64,000 bases of DNA from Gonapodya prolifera JEL478. Lineage: Eukaryota > Monoblepharomycota > Monoblepharidomycetes > Monoblepharidales > Gonapodyaceae. Shown piece by piece: positions 48,601 through 60,322 of the stretch. Made by a program: the position numbers and the translations under genes. The number at the start of each line of letters is the position of its first letter. Position 1 is the first letter of the stretch. Under the pieces are notes generated by a model, which searched no databases, was not told where the DNA came from, and saw nothing but the letters and a program-made list of their open reading frames with translations. The stretch spans positions 243,536 to 307,535 of the forward strand of contig KQ965780.1 in the NCBI GenBank assembly GCA_001574975.1, written 5' to 3'.

Positions 48601-49584
48601 CCCCGTGGTGTTCACACCGCACACGTTGTTCACGTCTATAAAGGTGTGGTCTTTTGTCGGAGCAAGGATGTCAGGGAGAATGGAGGCGTGTTTGTCGTTC
48701 CTGCCACTGACCTCATGTTGCAGTCACAGCGAGGAGGCAGTCGGGTGGGAAGCTCACAAGCCCCTGGAGCTGGAGTGCCTGGGACAGGCAGGGGAGGAGT
48801 CGGAGTGCGTGTTCGAGAACGGCGAGAGCAGCTCGTCGGACAACATGTAGTTCTCCAAGGTGGCGCGTACAAGGGATACCATGGTGTTGTCAAAGAAGTG
48901 ACAGAGACGACAGTTCGTGTTGAACTCGATATGAACGCTCGAGTGGTTTCTGTGGATCGGCAGAAAGTCGCCACGCTTGGACCAGATGGTACAACGAACA
49001 ACAGCAGTTGCGGTGGATCTTCGTATGGTGGATTCTCAGGAAACCAGACGCCCAGCCAAACGCTGCCGAGGACGCCAAACTATGGGTTTCGAGCTTTGGA
49101 TTACGAAGGTGGACGGACCCCGGCTTGGGATGGGGCACGCACACCAGGCAGATGGGAAGGAGGCGCAAACTGGGGCTCAGGTCCACGGACACCTGGATGT
49201 GATTCTTCCGGCGCCAAAACGCCTGCGTGGGATGCTGCCTCCCAGACTCCTGGGCGTTTTGCGAGGGACGGCAGCAGATCACCGAGATGGCGAGGATACG
49301 GTGAGTACTCGCTCAAGAGCCGGTGAGCATGCGGCCTCCTAAAACGCTTGGTATAGCGGGAGCTGTTCAAACGCCGGGTCCTTTTGACGATGTGAGTTGC
49401 CTCTGATGTGCTTTCTGCGTGTAATGAATTTGCCCCCCAACTAACAATGGGTCGATTGCGATGTTAGTATGACACACCGTATGCCCCCGAAACCCCAGCA
49501 GGGTATGCGCAAACCCCTCTTTCCTTCGAGTTGAATCCACCTACACACGGAGCTATTTCTGGTGGCATTTCGGAAACACCTTGA
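45687..49584 (+). CDS. SPT5: Transcription elongation factor Spt5 (DSIF/NusG family)
   Basis: Binds Spt4 and RNA polymerase II and controls pausing and processivity. The ATG at 45687 starts an acidic N-terminus (EPELEDGGHEESEGGEESED), then a basic patch and, after an unusually long intron (~45898-46350), YLDMQVEVDDDEEEEEEDEG. The NGN domain begins DLPVFAVKCRSGREMDVVAG (~46790) and ends with ARSKAHVGAAVDTIGDVYPG; it carries a Gly/Ala-rich insert (AGAGAGAGARVRPGTGAG). KOW-type segments follow: EWVRVRRPTLYAGDLAQVVS, FAPGEEVEVTNGQLRGMVGK, RTGDHVRVLAGQFALHTGSV, GQHVVLQGGAYKGYHGVVKE. The C-terminal repeat region has TPAWDGARTPGRW and TPAWDAASQTPGRF. Last exons end in GISETP with TGA at 49582-49584. 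Confidence 0.92.
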
Positions 49585-49866
49585 GCGTGTCCCTTTATGT
49601 GGTCTTTGTCGCCCAACGATTGCCATAGACTGCCGAACTTCTCCTCTTGGAATCAAGCGTACACTGATATCAGATTTGTAAGCCGGAAATTCGCCTTTAT
49701 TTGAAGTGACGTGAAGGAATGTGTGGACGCAGGTTCTTTTTTGCCCCCCACTTTCCGCAAGTATTCACGACACTTGAGGCGTAGTGCAACAGGTTCTTGA
49801 CCATAATTAGCGAGTTATCGTGTGACCAATCTGTGCGTGAATATATTCCCCATGTGTTCTCAATTC

Positions 49867-50008
49867 GACCCGTTGCCGCTGATTACTTTTCTGCCTACGC
49901 TACGATCGAATACTCTGAGCCTACCCGGTTGGCGCCAATTACTCTAGCCCTCACACTCCGATAGAATACGCTAAACCCCGTGTAGTACCAATCGCCAATC
50001 AACTCTGA
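49867..50008 (+). repeat. About 2.5 imperfect direct repeats of ~56 bp
   Basis: Unit 1 begins GACCCGTTGCCGCTGATTAC (49867), unit 2 CCCGGTTGGCGCCAATTACT (49924) and partial unit 3 GTGTAGTACCAATCGCCAAT (49980). Units 1 and 2 share CT..CGAT.GAATAC.CT. The array lies between the convergent Spt5 and GT25-like genes. Confidence 0.55.
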
Positions 50009-50041
50009 AGTCCGCAGTATCACGTCGACGTGATCACGTGA

Positions 50042-52419
50042 TCACCTCCAATCCACCGCGGCCGCGTGCTCGGCAAGACGCCTCCTCCTCCTCCTCTCAT
50101 CGACCCTGATATCACTATGCGGCAAATCCCCCTTCTGTATCAACACTGCCGGCTCCATGTGGTAAATACTCACTGCATCGCCCCGCCGGCCACTCTTTGG
50201 TCCACCGTGGTTGAAACTATGGTCGATCGGTCCATCCAGCGGCAGACTGGTCGCCATACGCAGGGCGCCCCATGCCGATAGCACATAGCCGTGGGTGCAT
50301 CGGGACAAACCGCTGGCAACCACCACAGGCCGCGTTACTGTGAAATTGAGCCGCTTTTGGGCGTCCACAAGGGAGTCCATTCCCCCACCGGCGCGCATGC
50401 CCAGACACGTTCCTGTGAATACGGCAGAGTAGTTGGACGGCGCCAGGCGAACGGCGTCGACCATGGACTGGAACACCTCGGACAGCGACGGCATGACGCC
50501 CTTGCCGCCCGGGTTGCCCTCCAGTTTGGCGATCTCCGGGTCTTCCCCGGCGTCGTCTTCCAGGATGAGGGCTTGTGGAATCCCTCGCCGGATCATGTCC
50601 ACGAATACGGCCGTGTGCTTCACTGAGAGGCTGATCTCGCCAAGTCGGAAGCCTTTGGGGTCGTGACTGGGTGCGATGCACGATACATCAGAGGTGCTCA
50701 GGTTCTGCTTGTCCCACCCGACAACAAGGCGAGGGTTGACACCAAGCGGTTTGAGCCAGTTTCTTTGGTTGTGGGGAGGGGGTTAAGTTCGCGGCTCACC
50801 CTACTTCCACGCTAACATGAACATTCACCTCAGGTACTGTTTCCGCGCCTTCAAAGGAGTATAATGCGTGATGTACATCGGCAGCGCCTCCCTCTCCCAC
50901 GGATGGGTCGCATTCGCCCGCTGCTCCTCCTCGTACAGGGGCTCAATCATGCCTGGGCGCGTCAGCAGATCCATGCAGCACCGCATCTCGGGAAATACGG
51001 CCACGAAGCGGTCTAGAATCGCCCGGTATACTGACGCCGGGGCTGGGTGTAGCTCTGCGGGCCAGTGTGGCAGGTAGGGGCGGCCATCTTTGCTCGCGAG
51101 GTACAACGTCAAAGGGTCAGCGTCCGGGGCCGAGGCGGGTTCGTCAATGGGTACTGGTGGTGGTGGCGTGAGAGCGTTGAGGTCCTCAGCTGTTTCGGTT
51201 GAGCTTGGACCCGCGGGTGCGAGGGTGGCGTGCACAAGAGCGGCGTCAGGGAGCGCGGCGTGCACTTGGTCTGCGCGTACCACGCTCCCGCACAAATCCA
51301 CGATGGTCCTTGCGCGTACCATCTTTGCCGAAGCCGCTGCGCGGTACAGAAGGGGATGAGCGGGGTCTTCCAGGAACTGGCGGAAGGTGGATTGAATCCC
51401 GAGAATGTCGAAGCGGCCTGTGGTGCAGCCTGCAGGTCAATCGCCATGGGAACCAGGAGGACAATGACAATAACAACAAAATTGCAGACAGGTCGGCAGA
51501 ATGCAATCAAAAGTGTGCGAATTGATTTTTCAATAAATGGCATCCATCTGTTTGGCGGCACATCTCAAAGAAAACTCTCACCTCGAGGGCATCCGTCAAA
51601 GGGTGGGAACGCATCCCTCACTTTGGCCACGAACTTGACGAGTCCGGCGTCCAGCCCAAACACCGAAAAGGGGCTCACGTGTCCGCTTCGTGCATTTGTG
51701 ACCCCGCCTTCGGACACGCATGCCGACGGTCCCAGAATCCAAAACGCCCCTGCGGATTTGATCTCGGACATCAATACGTCCAGCCAGTGGGACCGAGTGG
51801 GCACCAGCTCTGGTCTTAGCTCCATAAAGTAGTTGTAGCGGTCCTTGAGGTCGTCTAGCGTATTGAAAAACCGAGAACAGTCCTGGCATCCAGTCTCGAT
51901 TGTCATGGCAGAGGGCTTTTCAAACGTCACCACCAGGTTGCCAAAGCACTCTGCGGACGCGTTCAAGGCGACCTTCATGACCCTTGTCCAGTATTCTTCG
52001 GGGGATAGCATGAGCATTGCCGATTCGTGGGTAACGTCGTCCGCGATAACCCACAACATGTCCGCCTGGGTGCCTTCTCCGCGGTTTTCCGACCCAGCCC
52101 CACACACGGAGTAACCGTTCGCCGGGTCGGACCATCTCCGAATTGAATCAATCTGCGCCGTCATGTGTTTCTTGTCGACGTGCATCACCAGGGCAAGACG
52201 TCGGGTGTCCGCGGCAACTGCCATGCCCGCCAGCACACCCACACCCGTGTCCTCTGCACTTGCACTGTCGGTGTCGTATCCGCCGCCGCCGTACCAGAGT
52301 GCAAGTCCAAGCGCAATAATCACGGCCAGGGGGGTCATCAGACGCGCGGGTCGCCAGGGCTCCATCAGCAGCCACGTCGACAGCGTCTTCGGGCTCTTTG
52401 GGCCGGTCTGCGATTCCAT
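50042..52419 (-). CDS. Type II membrane glycosyltransferase, GT25-like C-terminal domain
   Basis: Golgi/ER lumenal transferase. The ATG at 52419 gives a short cytosolic tail, then a signal anchor (LMTPLAVIIALGLALWYGGG). The middle region (RRLALVMHVDKKHMTAQIDS ... FWILGPSACVSEGGVTNARS ... FSVFGLDAGLVKFVAKVRDA) resembles a first, degenerate glycosyltransferase-type domain. After two introns (near 51430-51580 and 50770-50830) comes the GT25 signature: GEISLSVKHTAVFVDMIRRG, the metal/donor-binding ALILEDDAGED (~50555), and GYVLSAWGALRMATSLPLDG-PIDHSFN (~50250). The stop is at 50042. GT25 members transfer galactose to collagen hydroxylysine or act in LPS synthesis; the fungal acceptor is unknown. 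Confidence 0.75.
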
Positions 52420-54563
52420 TGATGAAGGTGTTACGAAGGCGCGGCCCTGGACTGTGTGTCCGGTGTCTGGATGTATGTACGTGCAAATGAGTTACCCCGG
52501 ACTACCTCGGAGATTCCTCGCCACGTCAAAAGTCAAAAAAGTGGCAACAGGGGCGCACGCTTCTGCAACATGAGATTACTTGGGCAAATTTTTTAATTCA
52601 CGTCGCTTTGGCGCGGCGATTATTTGGATTTTGCACGCGTTCTCACCGAAAGGGGAGCGTTTTGTTGGTGTGGGGTCCTCAGCCTTCCTAAGCATTTGCT
52701 TCCTATGGGATGGAAGAAAGGCACATTTTTTGATACGAGAATACAATAAAGTTTAATATCAATACGAAGAGCATTACGCCCGCATTCACATCTCGATCTT
52801 GCTGTGAGTTCGGGTGTGTGGGTGTGGGTGTTGCCACATGCGGCGTCCCGGCAGAATCCCCAGTGAATCCCCTCTGCTCGGTACCAACACAATCATTCCA
52901 CCAACGGATCACAAATCGATGTGCCGTCCGAGTCAACAAGACTATATGCGTGGATTTGTGATAATTCCTTCTCCAGCCCAACCCTCGAACCTACTTCTTG
53001 CACTTCAGCCACTCGTCCTTGCGTCGTGCTTGTAAACAAAATTAAATATTGGACTCGGGAACAGAATCTTTTGCAAGATATGGCACTTTCGCTCAAATGA
53101 TTTGTTTCCGTGGCAACGTTTATTTTTTATGATTACTGCAACAGCCATGTACGAATCGTATCACCCTGGGCGCAGATCCTTGAACATGAAGACAGTGTTA
53201 TATTATGGCAAGCAAGGCAGCTGATGATGTCACCAGAGGCACTTCGTCACTGACCGACGGGGTTGTGCAACGGTGCTTTGCCAAGTCAGTATAAACTCTT
53301 CGTCACATTGGTAACGTCGCACCAACAGTCCACCAAAACTTACCCCGAGCACTCCACGGGTGCAATCGCATCTGCCAGTCCTTGACTATCTCTGTCCCGC
53401 GTTCAGCTTCCGCTGGTTTCCCACCACCATCCCTATGACAAATGCAGCCTTCTTGTTCAGCCGGTGTGGAAGAACAGCATGTAGCTTCACTCCTCCCGCC
53501 CAACTCCATGTCAAATCCTCTCGCTCCGGGTCAAGTTACAGGTTTCCAGAAGTAAAAAGACGAGACAGACGAGGTGCCACCCGCGATGGCGAAGAGTCTG
53601 AAGTGGGCGCAACGACCATCCCACCCATTTCATTTTAGTGATGCCGGCGCACAAGTCATCAGTCCCAACAGGATTCGAAAACGTGCCGTTGGTTTGATAC
53701 GCGAGTCAACCTCCAGAGTCCCCACTGCATCGTAGAATATCGTCGGGAACACCGCAAGCGTCAGTCATGTTGGTCCGCAACCAGTACTTCAAAAGCTTCG
53801 GCTGAGCACAAAGCCATCTGATGTCATCCTTCCCACCTCCCACCCACTCTGTTCCACATTGTGAGCCTTATCCCGGCCAATAACCCACTGACCCGCGCGC
53901 ACACGCGACCGTTGGAGAGACCCCCCCTCCGTCCATGCAGCAGCCCCAGCACACCGCGTAGCACCCCTCCGCACCATCGCGCGTCAATCCCAAACCACTC
54001 TTTGGCATCGCGAATCACTCCCACTCGTCCATTCCCATCCCTTGCTCATTTCTCCAGTTGCGCCCAGCCCCTATGTCATTTTACCACCGTCCCGTCCTCT
54101 CCAGATGGTTGGTTGAGTGTCGCTAGTGGTGGTGCAGATGTGGGGGTGTGACGACAGTGGAAAACGGGGGTCGTGAGCCGTGAGATGCGGGCACAAACAG
54201 TTGTTGGTGTCGAGTGGAGGGTATCGTGGCGTGGGGCTGGCAGCTGAGGGATGTCAGGGACGCTCGGTGTGGTGTTGGTGACTAGGGTGACGAGAATGAT
54301 CCTAGCTTACAGGAAGGGCGCGCGGGGAATTGTAGAGTACCCGGACTGGAATGGATAGGGGAGAGATAGGGATAGAGAGAGAGAGCGAGATGTAAAGCTG
54401 TATTCGAACGTGCGCACTAACTATAACGTCTGCGCCACACTGCCACCGAGGTACTGGACACCCACAGCACCCCTTCCTAACAAAGCAATGCCCTCATTGC
54501 ATTGCATTCATAGTCAAAACATTGACCAATCGCAATAGTACCCAAAAATGAATGACTTCCACC
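52420..54563. other. Long intergenic interval, no confident gene
   Basis: Both strands hold short open frames. The most protein-like piece is a minus-strand end reading RRKDEWLKCKK with a stop at 52991-52993, but no upstream exon could be joined to it. The plus-strand frame at 53360-53638 (MQSHLPVLDYLCPAFSFRWF) is also unrecognised. A purine run (GGGATAGAGAGAGAGAGCGA) lies near 54370-54390. Confidence 0.4.
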
Positions 54564-55076
54564 TTATTCATCTTCTCCCCCAGCTTGAGAAAGCGAACAA
54601 CAAGCCACACGATTTTTCTTATTTGCAGCCTTTTTCAACGACGTAGGACCTTTAGGCGGTACTGCTTTTATCAACGGCACACGTTTGCCCAGTTCATTAG
54701 CAAAGTACGCTTCACGACGGCGTTCCAAGCAAGGCTTCTTCACACTAAGTAACTGCCTTTTTGATAAAGGAAATCCACGAGGACCAGACAGATGTTCTCT
54801 CTCGAACGCAAGTATCAGATCATCCGCGAAAACATTTTCCTCTTAGATCCACTCCGGAATTGGATAACCAATGAATTTAATGTAGTACTCCATTAAATCA
54901 CCACTTAAACGACGATTCAAATTTTTTTTGATATCATATGCTGGTGCACCATCGGCATTCGATGCAGCCGGAGTAGGTAAAACATCCTCATGTGCGACGC
55001 CCGGTTCTAATGGCAGATCAATGTCTCTCCCACCGCGATAATAGTCCGTTGCGCAGGAATCAGCTCCTTTAGATTG
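54564..55076 (-). pseudogene. Chromodomain protein relic with an internal stop
   Basis: A minus-strand frame of about 170 codons reads DYYRGGRDIDLPLEPGVAHE, then a chromodomain-like core: NLNRRLSGDLMEYYIKFIGY, PIPEWI, TAA at 54843-54845, then EENVFADDLILAFEREH. It continues with GFPLSKRQLLSVKKPCLERR and ends at 54564. The YYIK(F/W)-GYP-W-EEN pattern is the hallmark of chromodomains, especially those at the C-terminus of chromovirus (Ty3/Gypsy) integrases. The region is AT-richer than its neighbours. No frameshift is needed, only the stop, so decay is recent or the stop is an error. No reverse transcriptase or LTR was seen nearby. Confidence 0.6.
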
Positions 55077-55284
55077 TCACCCACCCCATACAACTTGGTA
55101 CCGTCGTGGAGACTCAAACAATCGGCCAATGTAGCATTTTTTAGAAATGCACGTACGCTAAACTAATTTTGAAATGTGTGAGATGAATCAGGTTCACGAA
55201 GGCACGGCAAAGTTGAACCGCCGACGGGCCCTTCAAAGGTTTTTCAACGTTGCACACCCACAGACCCACCCACGCAGCCACCTC

Positions 55285-56408
55285 ATGACATCCCCGCTCT
55301 CCATCGCCATCGGTGTGCTCGGTCTGCAGGGCGGACACGCGGAACACGCGCACTTGCTGCTCAACGTCGCACGCTCGGAAGTGACGTTGGAGTATCTGCA
55401 AGTCGTGGAATGTCAACGAGCTAGAGGCAGACGGGGAATATACTGAGTCAGCGGACTGTCGGATGTGACGTCGCAGTATCTGCCCGTCGCGCAATGTCAA
55501 TGACCCAGAGACGGAACTCTTGGTCGGGGGGGAGACTGAGGAATGTACCCGAGATAGAGGCGGCCCGGTCGGGCGGGCGGACGAGGAATGTCAGCGAGCA
55601 AGAGACGGACCTCGTGGTTGGACGGGAGGACGGGGAATGTCTTCGAGCCAGGGTCGGACGTCGTGCTCGGGCGGGACACGAGCCGCTGTAGCTTGTGATT
55701 GGAAGCGACACCGCAGTAACAGCAAGTCCTGGAGCCGTGTTGCGGGAAAGAGCAGATTGTGCTTGTGCTTCACCTGAGCGTGACCTTGGAGTTTCGGGAG
55801 ATTGGAGGAAACGTCCTGCCTCCACCCGCCTTCGCCTTCATCTCACCACTCTCACCCCTCCCCACTCCACAGGGCACATCCGCCGGCCTAATCATGCTCG
55901 CCAACCACGCCACGCACACCAAGCAGCACGGCCAGTCCACCATCGGGGGGCTCGCCGTCACGGTCGACACCAACGCGTTCGGGTCCCAGCGGGACTCGTT
56001 CGTGTGCGAGTTGGCGCCGCCTCCTGCTCCTGCTGTTGCTCCTTCTTCTTCTTCTTCCCTCGCTTCCTCCACCACCACCGCTCTCCCCAACTCGACACCC
56101 GCCACCCCCCCTTCCCCGGCATATTCGTCCGGACCCCGCTCGTATCCTCCATCGACGCCCCCTGCGTGCAGACACTCTGCACCGTCTCGCACAAGGGCCG
56201 GCACGGCCCCGTCGCGGTGCGCCAGGACCATATCCTGGGCACGGCGTTCCACCCCGAACTGACTCAGGACACGCGGTGGCATGAGTATATTGTGGGGATG
56301 GTTGTTGAGAAGAAGCGCGCGGAGGCGATGGCGGCGGCGGGTGGGCAGGACGGGAGTGGGAGTGGGAGTGGTAAAGAGGGCGCGGCGGTCGAGGAGCGGG
56401 TTGGGTAA
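55285..56408 (+). pseudogene. PDX2/SNO glutaminase (pyridoxal 5'-phosphate synthase subunit) homolog, damaged
   Basis: PDX2 supplies ammonia from glutamine to PDX1 for vitamin B6 synthesis. The ATG at 55285 gives IAIGVLGLQGGHAEHAHLLL, the family N-terminus. The segment that should hold the PGGES oxyanion motif is replaced by degenerate tandem repeats (55370-55690). After 55870 the family resumes: GTSAGLIML, where the nucleophile Cys of GTCAG is Ser, then QSTIGGLAVTVDTNAFGSQR and DSFVCEL. A Ser/Pro/Thr-rich stretch then leads to a frame change at seven Cs (56105-56111), after which FVRTPLVSSID, VAVRQDHILGTAFHPELTQD and the catalytic His-x-Glu are intact. Stop at 56406-56408. Unless splicing removes the repeats and the other changes are errors, the glutaminase is inactive. 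Confidence 0.75.
55370..55690 (+). repeat. Degenerate tandem repeat inside the PDX2 homolog
   Basis: At least five imperfect units with ~45-80 nt spacing sharing GGAATGTC.(A/T)CGAGC.AGAG.CGGAC. The first units also share GTGACGT(T/C)G.AGTATCTGC (55380 and 55467), and a similar GTGACCTTGGAGTTTC occurs near 55780. The array appears to have grown from the gene's own early coding sequence. Confidence 0.7.
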
Positions 56409-56935
56409 GCGGTTCGAAGCGTGGAGGTCGGTGGATGGGGGCTGAATGTGCTGCGCGGGGTACCTCACTCCAATTTCGTGTGCGCGGGTCAAAACTCTCA
56501 CGTCGCGCGGTGTGTGGGAATGGACGGTGGGGTGGAGTGGGATGACGCCGGGTAGACTGTTGGTGCAGTGTAGCACTACGGACGGGGCAAAAGATCCCCG
56601 GAGCGTACTGCAGATTTTCTTTTTAGAATAGACAGCGTGCCGACCTGCGATGCCGCTAGGCCCTCTCTCGCACGCAGATTTTGAGCGTCACACCGAGACG
56701 GTGTGGAGGAGCAGAGAGAAAGGAACTTGTCCCCCAAAACACTAACACTCGACCGCACTAAGTCCCACCACGACCGTCATCCCCTCGGCCGCTCTCGGTG
56801 GGTCTCTGAAAAGTTATCAGACCGAAATGATTGTAGCACCACGACACGTGGACCCGATATGCCACATCCGCACCAACACTGCGATGCTCTTCACAACGAA
56901 GCACACATGGAGACACCCACACCACGACCCCAGCC

Positions 56936-57053
56936 GGAGCGACACGAAGTGCGGGCGGGCGTGCGGAGCCAAATGTACCACAGGAGATGATCGGAGCGAC
57001 ACGAAGTGCGGGCGGGCGTGCGGAGCCAAATGTACCTACCACAGGAGATGATC
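56936..57053 (+). repeat. Tandem duplication, two ~57-61 bp units
   Basis: Two adjacent copies beginning GGAGCGACACGAAGTGCGGG and ending CACAGGAGATGATC are identical apart from a 4-base TACC insertion in the second. They lie in the otherwise empty interval 56409-57386, which has no supportable gene. Confidence 0.95.
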
Positions 57054-57386
57054 TTTTGTGATTTAAGAGCACGTCACTGTTTTACCCGACACGCCACCGA
57101 GAATATCACCCAGCCATGATTCGTCTCTACGTCTTTCAACTTTATGGAAAAGTATCACCCCACATAAGTTATCTTCATTGTTCCCTATAGTCTTCTCTTT
57201 AACTTGGCCGTTCATCGGTCCAATTGAGTGGTTGTGAAACGGGAATGGTTGTTTGATGCGATTCCGGGTTTCACTCCAGCCGCTACATCAAATTTGTTAC
57301 AATTACATAAAAAGTAGATCAACGTACAAAAAAGATTTTATGGGACAAGCCAAATATAAATGGCCGGGAGAAGGTGGCCCTCGTCC

Positions 57387-60322
57387 TTACACCACCTGCT
57401 CGGCGAGCTTCTCCTTCTCACCAACCTCCTTGACAATCTCCTCTCCCGTCTCCGGGTCGACGTGAAGCAGGTCTGCGACCTCTCCGGGGGTTCCGACGAG
57501 CTGCTTCTTCCAGTGCTCCTCCTCGTTGGGGGGCAGGATGGGAATGAAGATGTTGGGGAAGGCAAGGCCGACGAGGGAAAGGGCTACCATGGAGGCGCCG
57601 ACAAAGAAGCTGGGGATCGGGTTGGAACACGGGGGGAATAAGGATTGGGTGGGAATGGAAGTACGAGAGAAACGTACCCGAATCCGACGAGTTGCATGGG
57701 GAGGCCTTTGGGGTTGCGCACGCGCTCACCAAGGTCGGCGAGAGAGAAGGAGGCAATGACTATAAGAATTCCCAAAAAGCGTCAGATCATGGTCATCATC
57801 ATCTTGCCCCAACGACAACTCACTCAGGAGAATGGGTCCAGTCACAAACTTGAGGGTGACGGACCAGAACAGGGGTAGCTTCCAGTTTCCGGGCACGTTG
57901 CCAACCACAGCGTTGATGTCCTTGCGGAGCTGGTCGGCGGTGTACAGGTTGAGGTAGTACAGCTTGGCAACAAGGGGAGAGAAGCCCAAAGTGATGGACG
58001 GGGTTTGGGCGAGGAAGAAGGTAAGGACAAGTCCAACGACGGCAAGGGCTACGCCAGTGACTTGGGGGTGCGTGTGTTACAACACCGGACAGGGTACTTC
58101 ATGTGGCAACAACTTACTTCCACCAGCAACGGCTGTAACCTCGTATGCGACAATGATTCCGATGACGGGAGAGAGGATGTAGAACGCCATGTGGGTGGCG
58201 AACGCGGGGAAGCCGACTTGGCTGATGACGTCTTGGTATCGGTACAAGTATCCGGCGCCGAATGCGTAAGCGTAGCCGAAGAGAACCATCCCCATTTCTG
58301 TTCAGGATGTGGTGGTGCCATTTTGGGAATCACGATGAGATGTGGGAGAAAGTACTCACCGTTGGTGTACTTGTCGACGTAGTCGAGAGCATCAAGACCG
58401 AATCCCGCGGAGTAGAGCAATCCTAAAGTGGCACGATTAGAAATGGTTCCAGAGTTGCCCCACCAAGACGTGACGACTTACCCCACAAGCAACCGATCAC
58501 GCAAAGAACGAGGAGAATGATGTCTTTCCTCATTCCCTTCAAGAGCCTAGAGTCGTACAGACTCGTCGCAAGGGTTTCCGTGAGGGAAATGGCAGAGTCG
58601 ATACCAAGCATGTAAACGTTGATGAAGAAAAGAACCGCCCAAACATTGGCGCCTGGGATCCGAGCGAGGGCCTCGGGGTAGGTGAGGAAACCCAACACAA
58701 AGGTGCCGAGTTGAGTTTGGGCGGGGTCGAGCTTGAGGAAACCTGCCACACCAAAGGCGGCGAATGCTGCAAACACTTCGAATGCTGAGTTGGCTAAGGC
58801 GACGATGACAGCCTGGTGACAGAAAATGTCTTGTCTGTATTTGTTGGAAACGTTTCTTTTCATGGAGCAGAACTCACATCTTGAACTGCATTCTGGGTCA
58901 CGGGGTTGTAACTTCCGTAGGCGGAGTAGATTCCACAGCAAATACCGATGGAGAAGAAGATTTGGCCGACGGCTGCCGTCCATGGTTTGGTGGTGGCGAT
59001 GTTGTCACTGCGCCAAGTGCCGATGTAGAGCTTGATACCGTCCCAGGCGTTGTCGAGTGTTACACCTCGCACGATGATGACGACGAGCATTGCAATGGGG
59101 AAGCCCCTGAGCAAATACTGCGATTAAACGTTTGTTCTGAGTTTTGAGAAGGATGAGACTTACATGGTGATGTAGACGATTTTCCCAAGGAGAGAGGGGC
59201 TTGAACGCGATAAAGTCAATTTTGATCAGTGGGCAATGTTCACATCGAGTGCTCCACTCACCCTCGGAAAGTAGAGAGGTACAGAGTCACCCACACAAAT
59301 ACAATGCAGCCAAACAGAGGCCAGTTGATGGCACCAACATCAGGTTCGGGAACGCTGAGATCTTTGTATCCAACAATAGTTCTGTGATGACGGAAATTAC
59401 AGTCGCAGTTCTTCATATGTTTCAGGATAAAACATACCCAAAGAAGTAGGAGGACACGCTAGAAGAGCCACCATCGACAGTCCAGGGGAGCGGCGATGTA
59501 AATGATTTGAACTGGAAGCAACGATCGTGAGAGGTGACATGGATCGACCGTCACAAAACTTTCAACTCACAAAGTAGTAGACACCGTAGGAAATGATGGG
59601 AACGTAGTACGTGGCGACAATGTATCCAGTTACTTGAGCTGCCAAACCCTGTGAGGCAGAACCGTCAAGTCTCCTGAAGAGTTGGCGCCACCTTCGTGAC
59701 ACACCATTCCCCGAAGTCTCGGGCTGACGCGTCCGAAAGCCGTCACTGCTCCAGATCGTGATATTTGCCCCAAAATCATCTCGAGAGCAAGGAGCGGTAT
59801 ACCTGATCACGGCAATGTCATTAGAAAGAGAGAACGTAGGCTTTGGAAATGAATAGCATACCAATAAAGAAGAGGGCCAGCAGATACGGTACAAACCACT
59901 GCAGACCGTAGTTTCGCCAGGCTTGGGAAGGATCTTAAAAAACAGAGATTGTCGATCGCAATTGGAACGCCAAAAGACAAAGAAGAAGAGGCTTACAGCG
60001 GAACATGTTTCCCAAGCCTTGAAACCACAACATGGAACGCTCTTGTCAGTTACGATGCTATCGGTGAGTCGAAAAACAGATTTCATACCGATTGCGCTAC
60101 CCATGGCAGCCTGGGAGACAGGGCGCGGGAAGAACGGAAAGCGTTAGAGCGCACAAACGGGGATGAGCACAAGAGAAGTATCTCTCAGCAGGTCGGTAGA
60201 CAGCCAGCGAACGTGCTGGAATGCCATGCCGCGGAACTCACCAAGATGAAGGACAGTCTGTTGGGCCAGAGTTCGCGAACGCCGCCGGCATGGAGCGCCG
60301 AAGTCTTTGGTTCTGTCGCCAT
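57387..60322 (-). CDS. Sodium:neurotransmitter symporter family (SNF/SLC6) transporter
   Basis: LeuT-fold Na+-coupled carrier for amino acids or related amines, plasma membrane. The ATG at 60322 gives MATEPKTSALHAGGVRELW, with the conserved start of TM1 spliced from PNRLSFILAAMGSAIG and LGNMFR. Further exons give PYLLALFFIG, IPLLALEMILGQISRSG (TM2), VTGYIVATYYVPIISYGVYY (TM3), FFSIGICCGIYSAYGSYNP (TM6 unwound segment, ~58940), VALANSAFEVFAAFAAFGVA (~58790), VWAVLFFINVYMLGIDSAIS (TM8), and the last exon MVALSLVGLAFPNIFIPILP with a charged tail (DPETGEEIVKEVGEKEKLAE). The stop is at 57387. About a dozen introns. Typical SNF length (~600 residues). Confidence 0.9.

Noticed and set aside
55500-55700. 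LVGGETEE near 55515 as the missing PGGES motif of PDX2
   Set aside because: It lies inside the degenerate tandem repeat, arises from a run of Gs, and the surrounding residues do not match the family.
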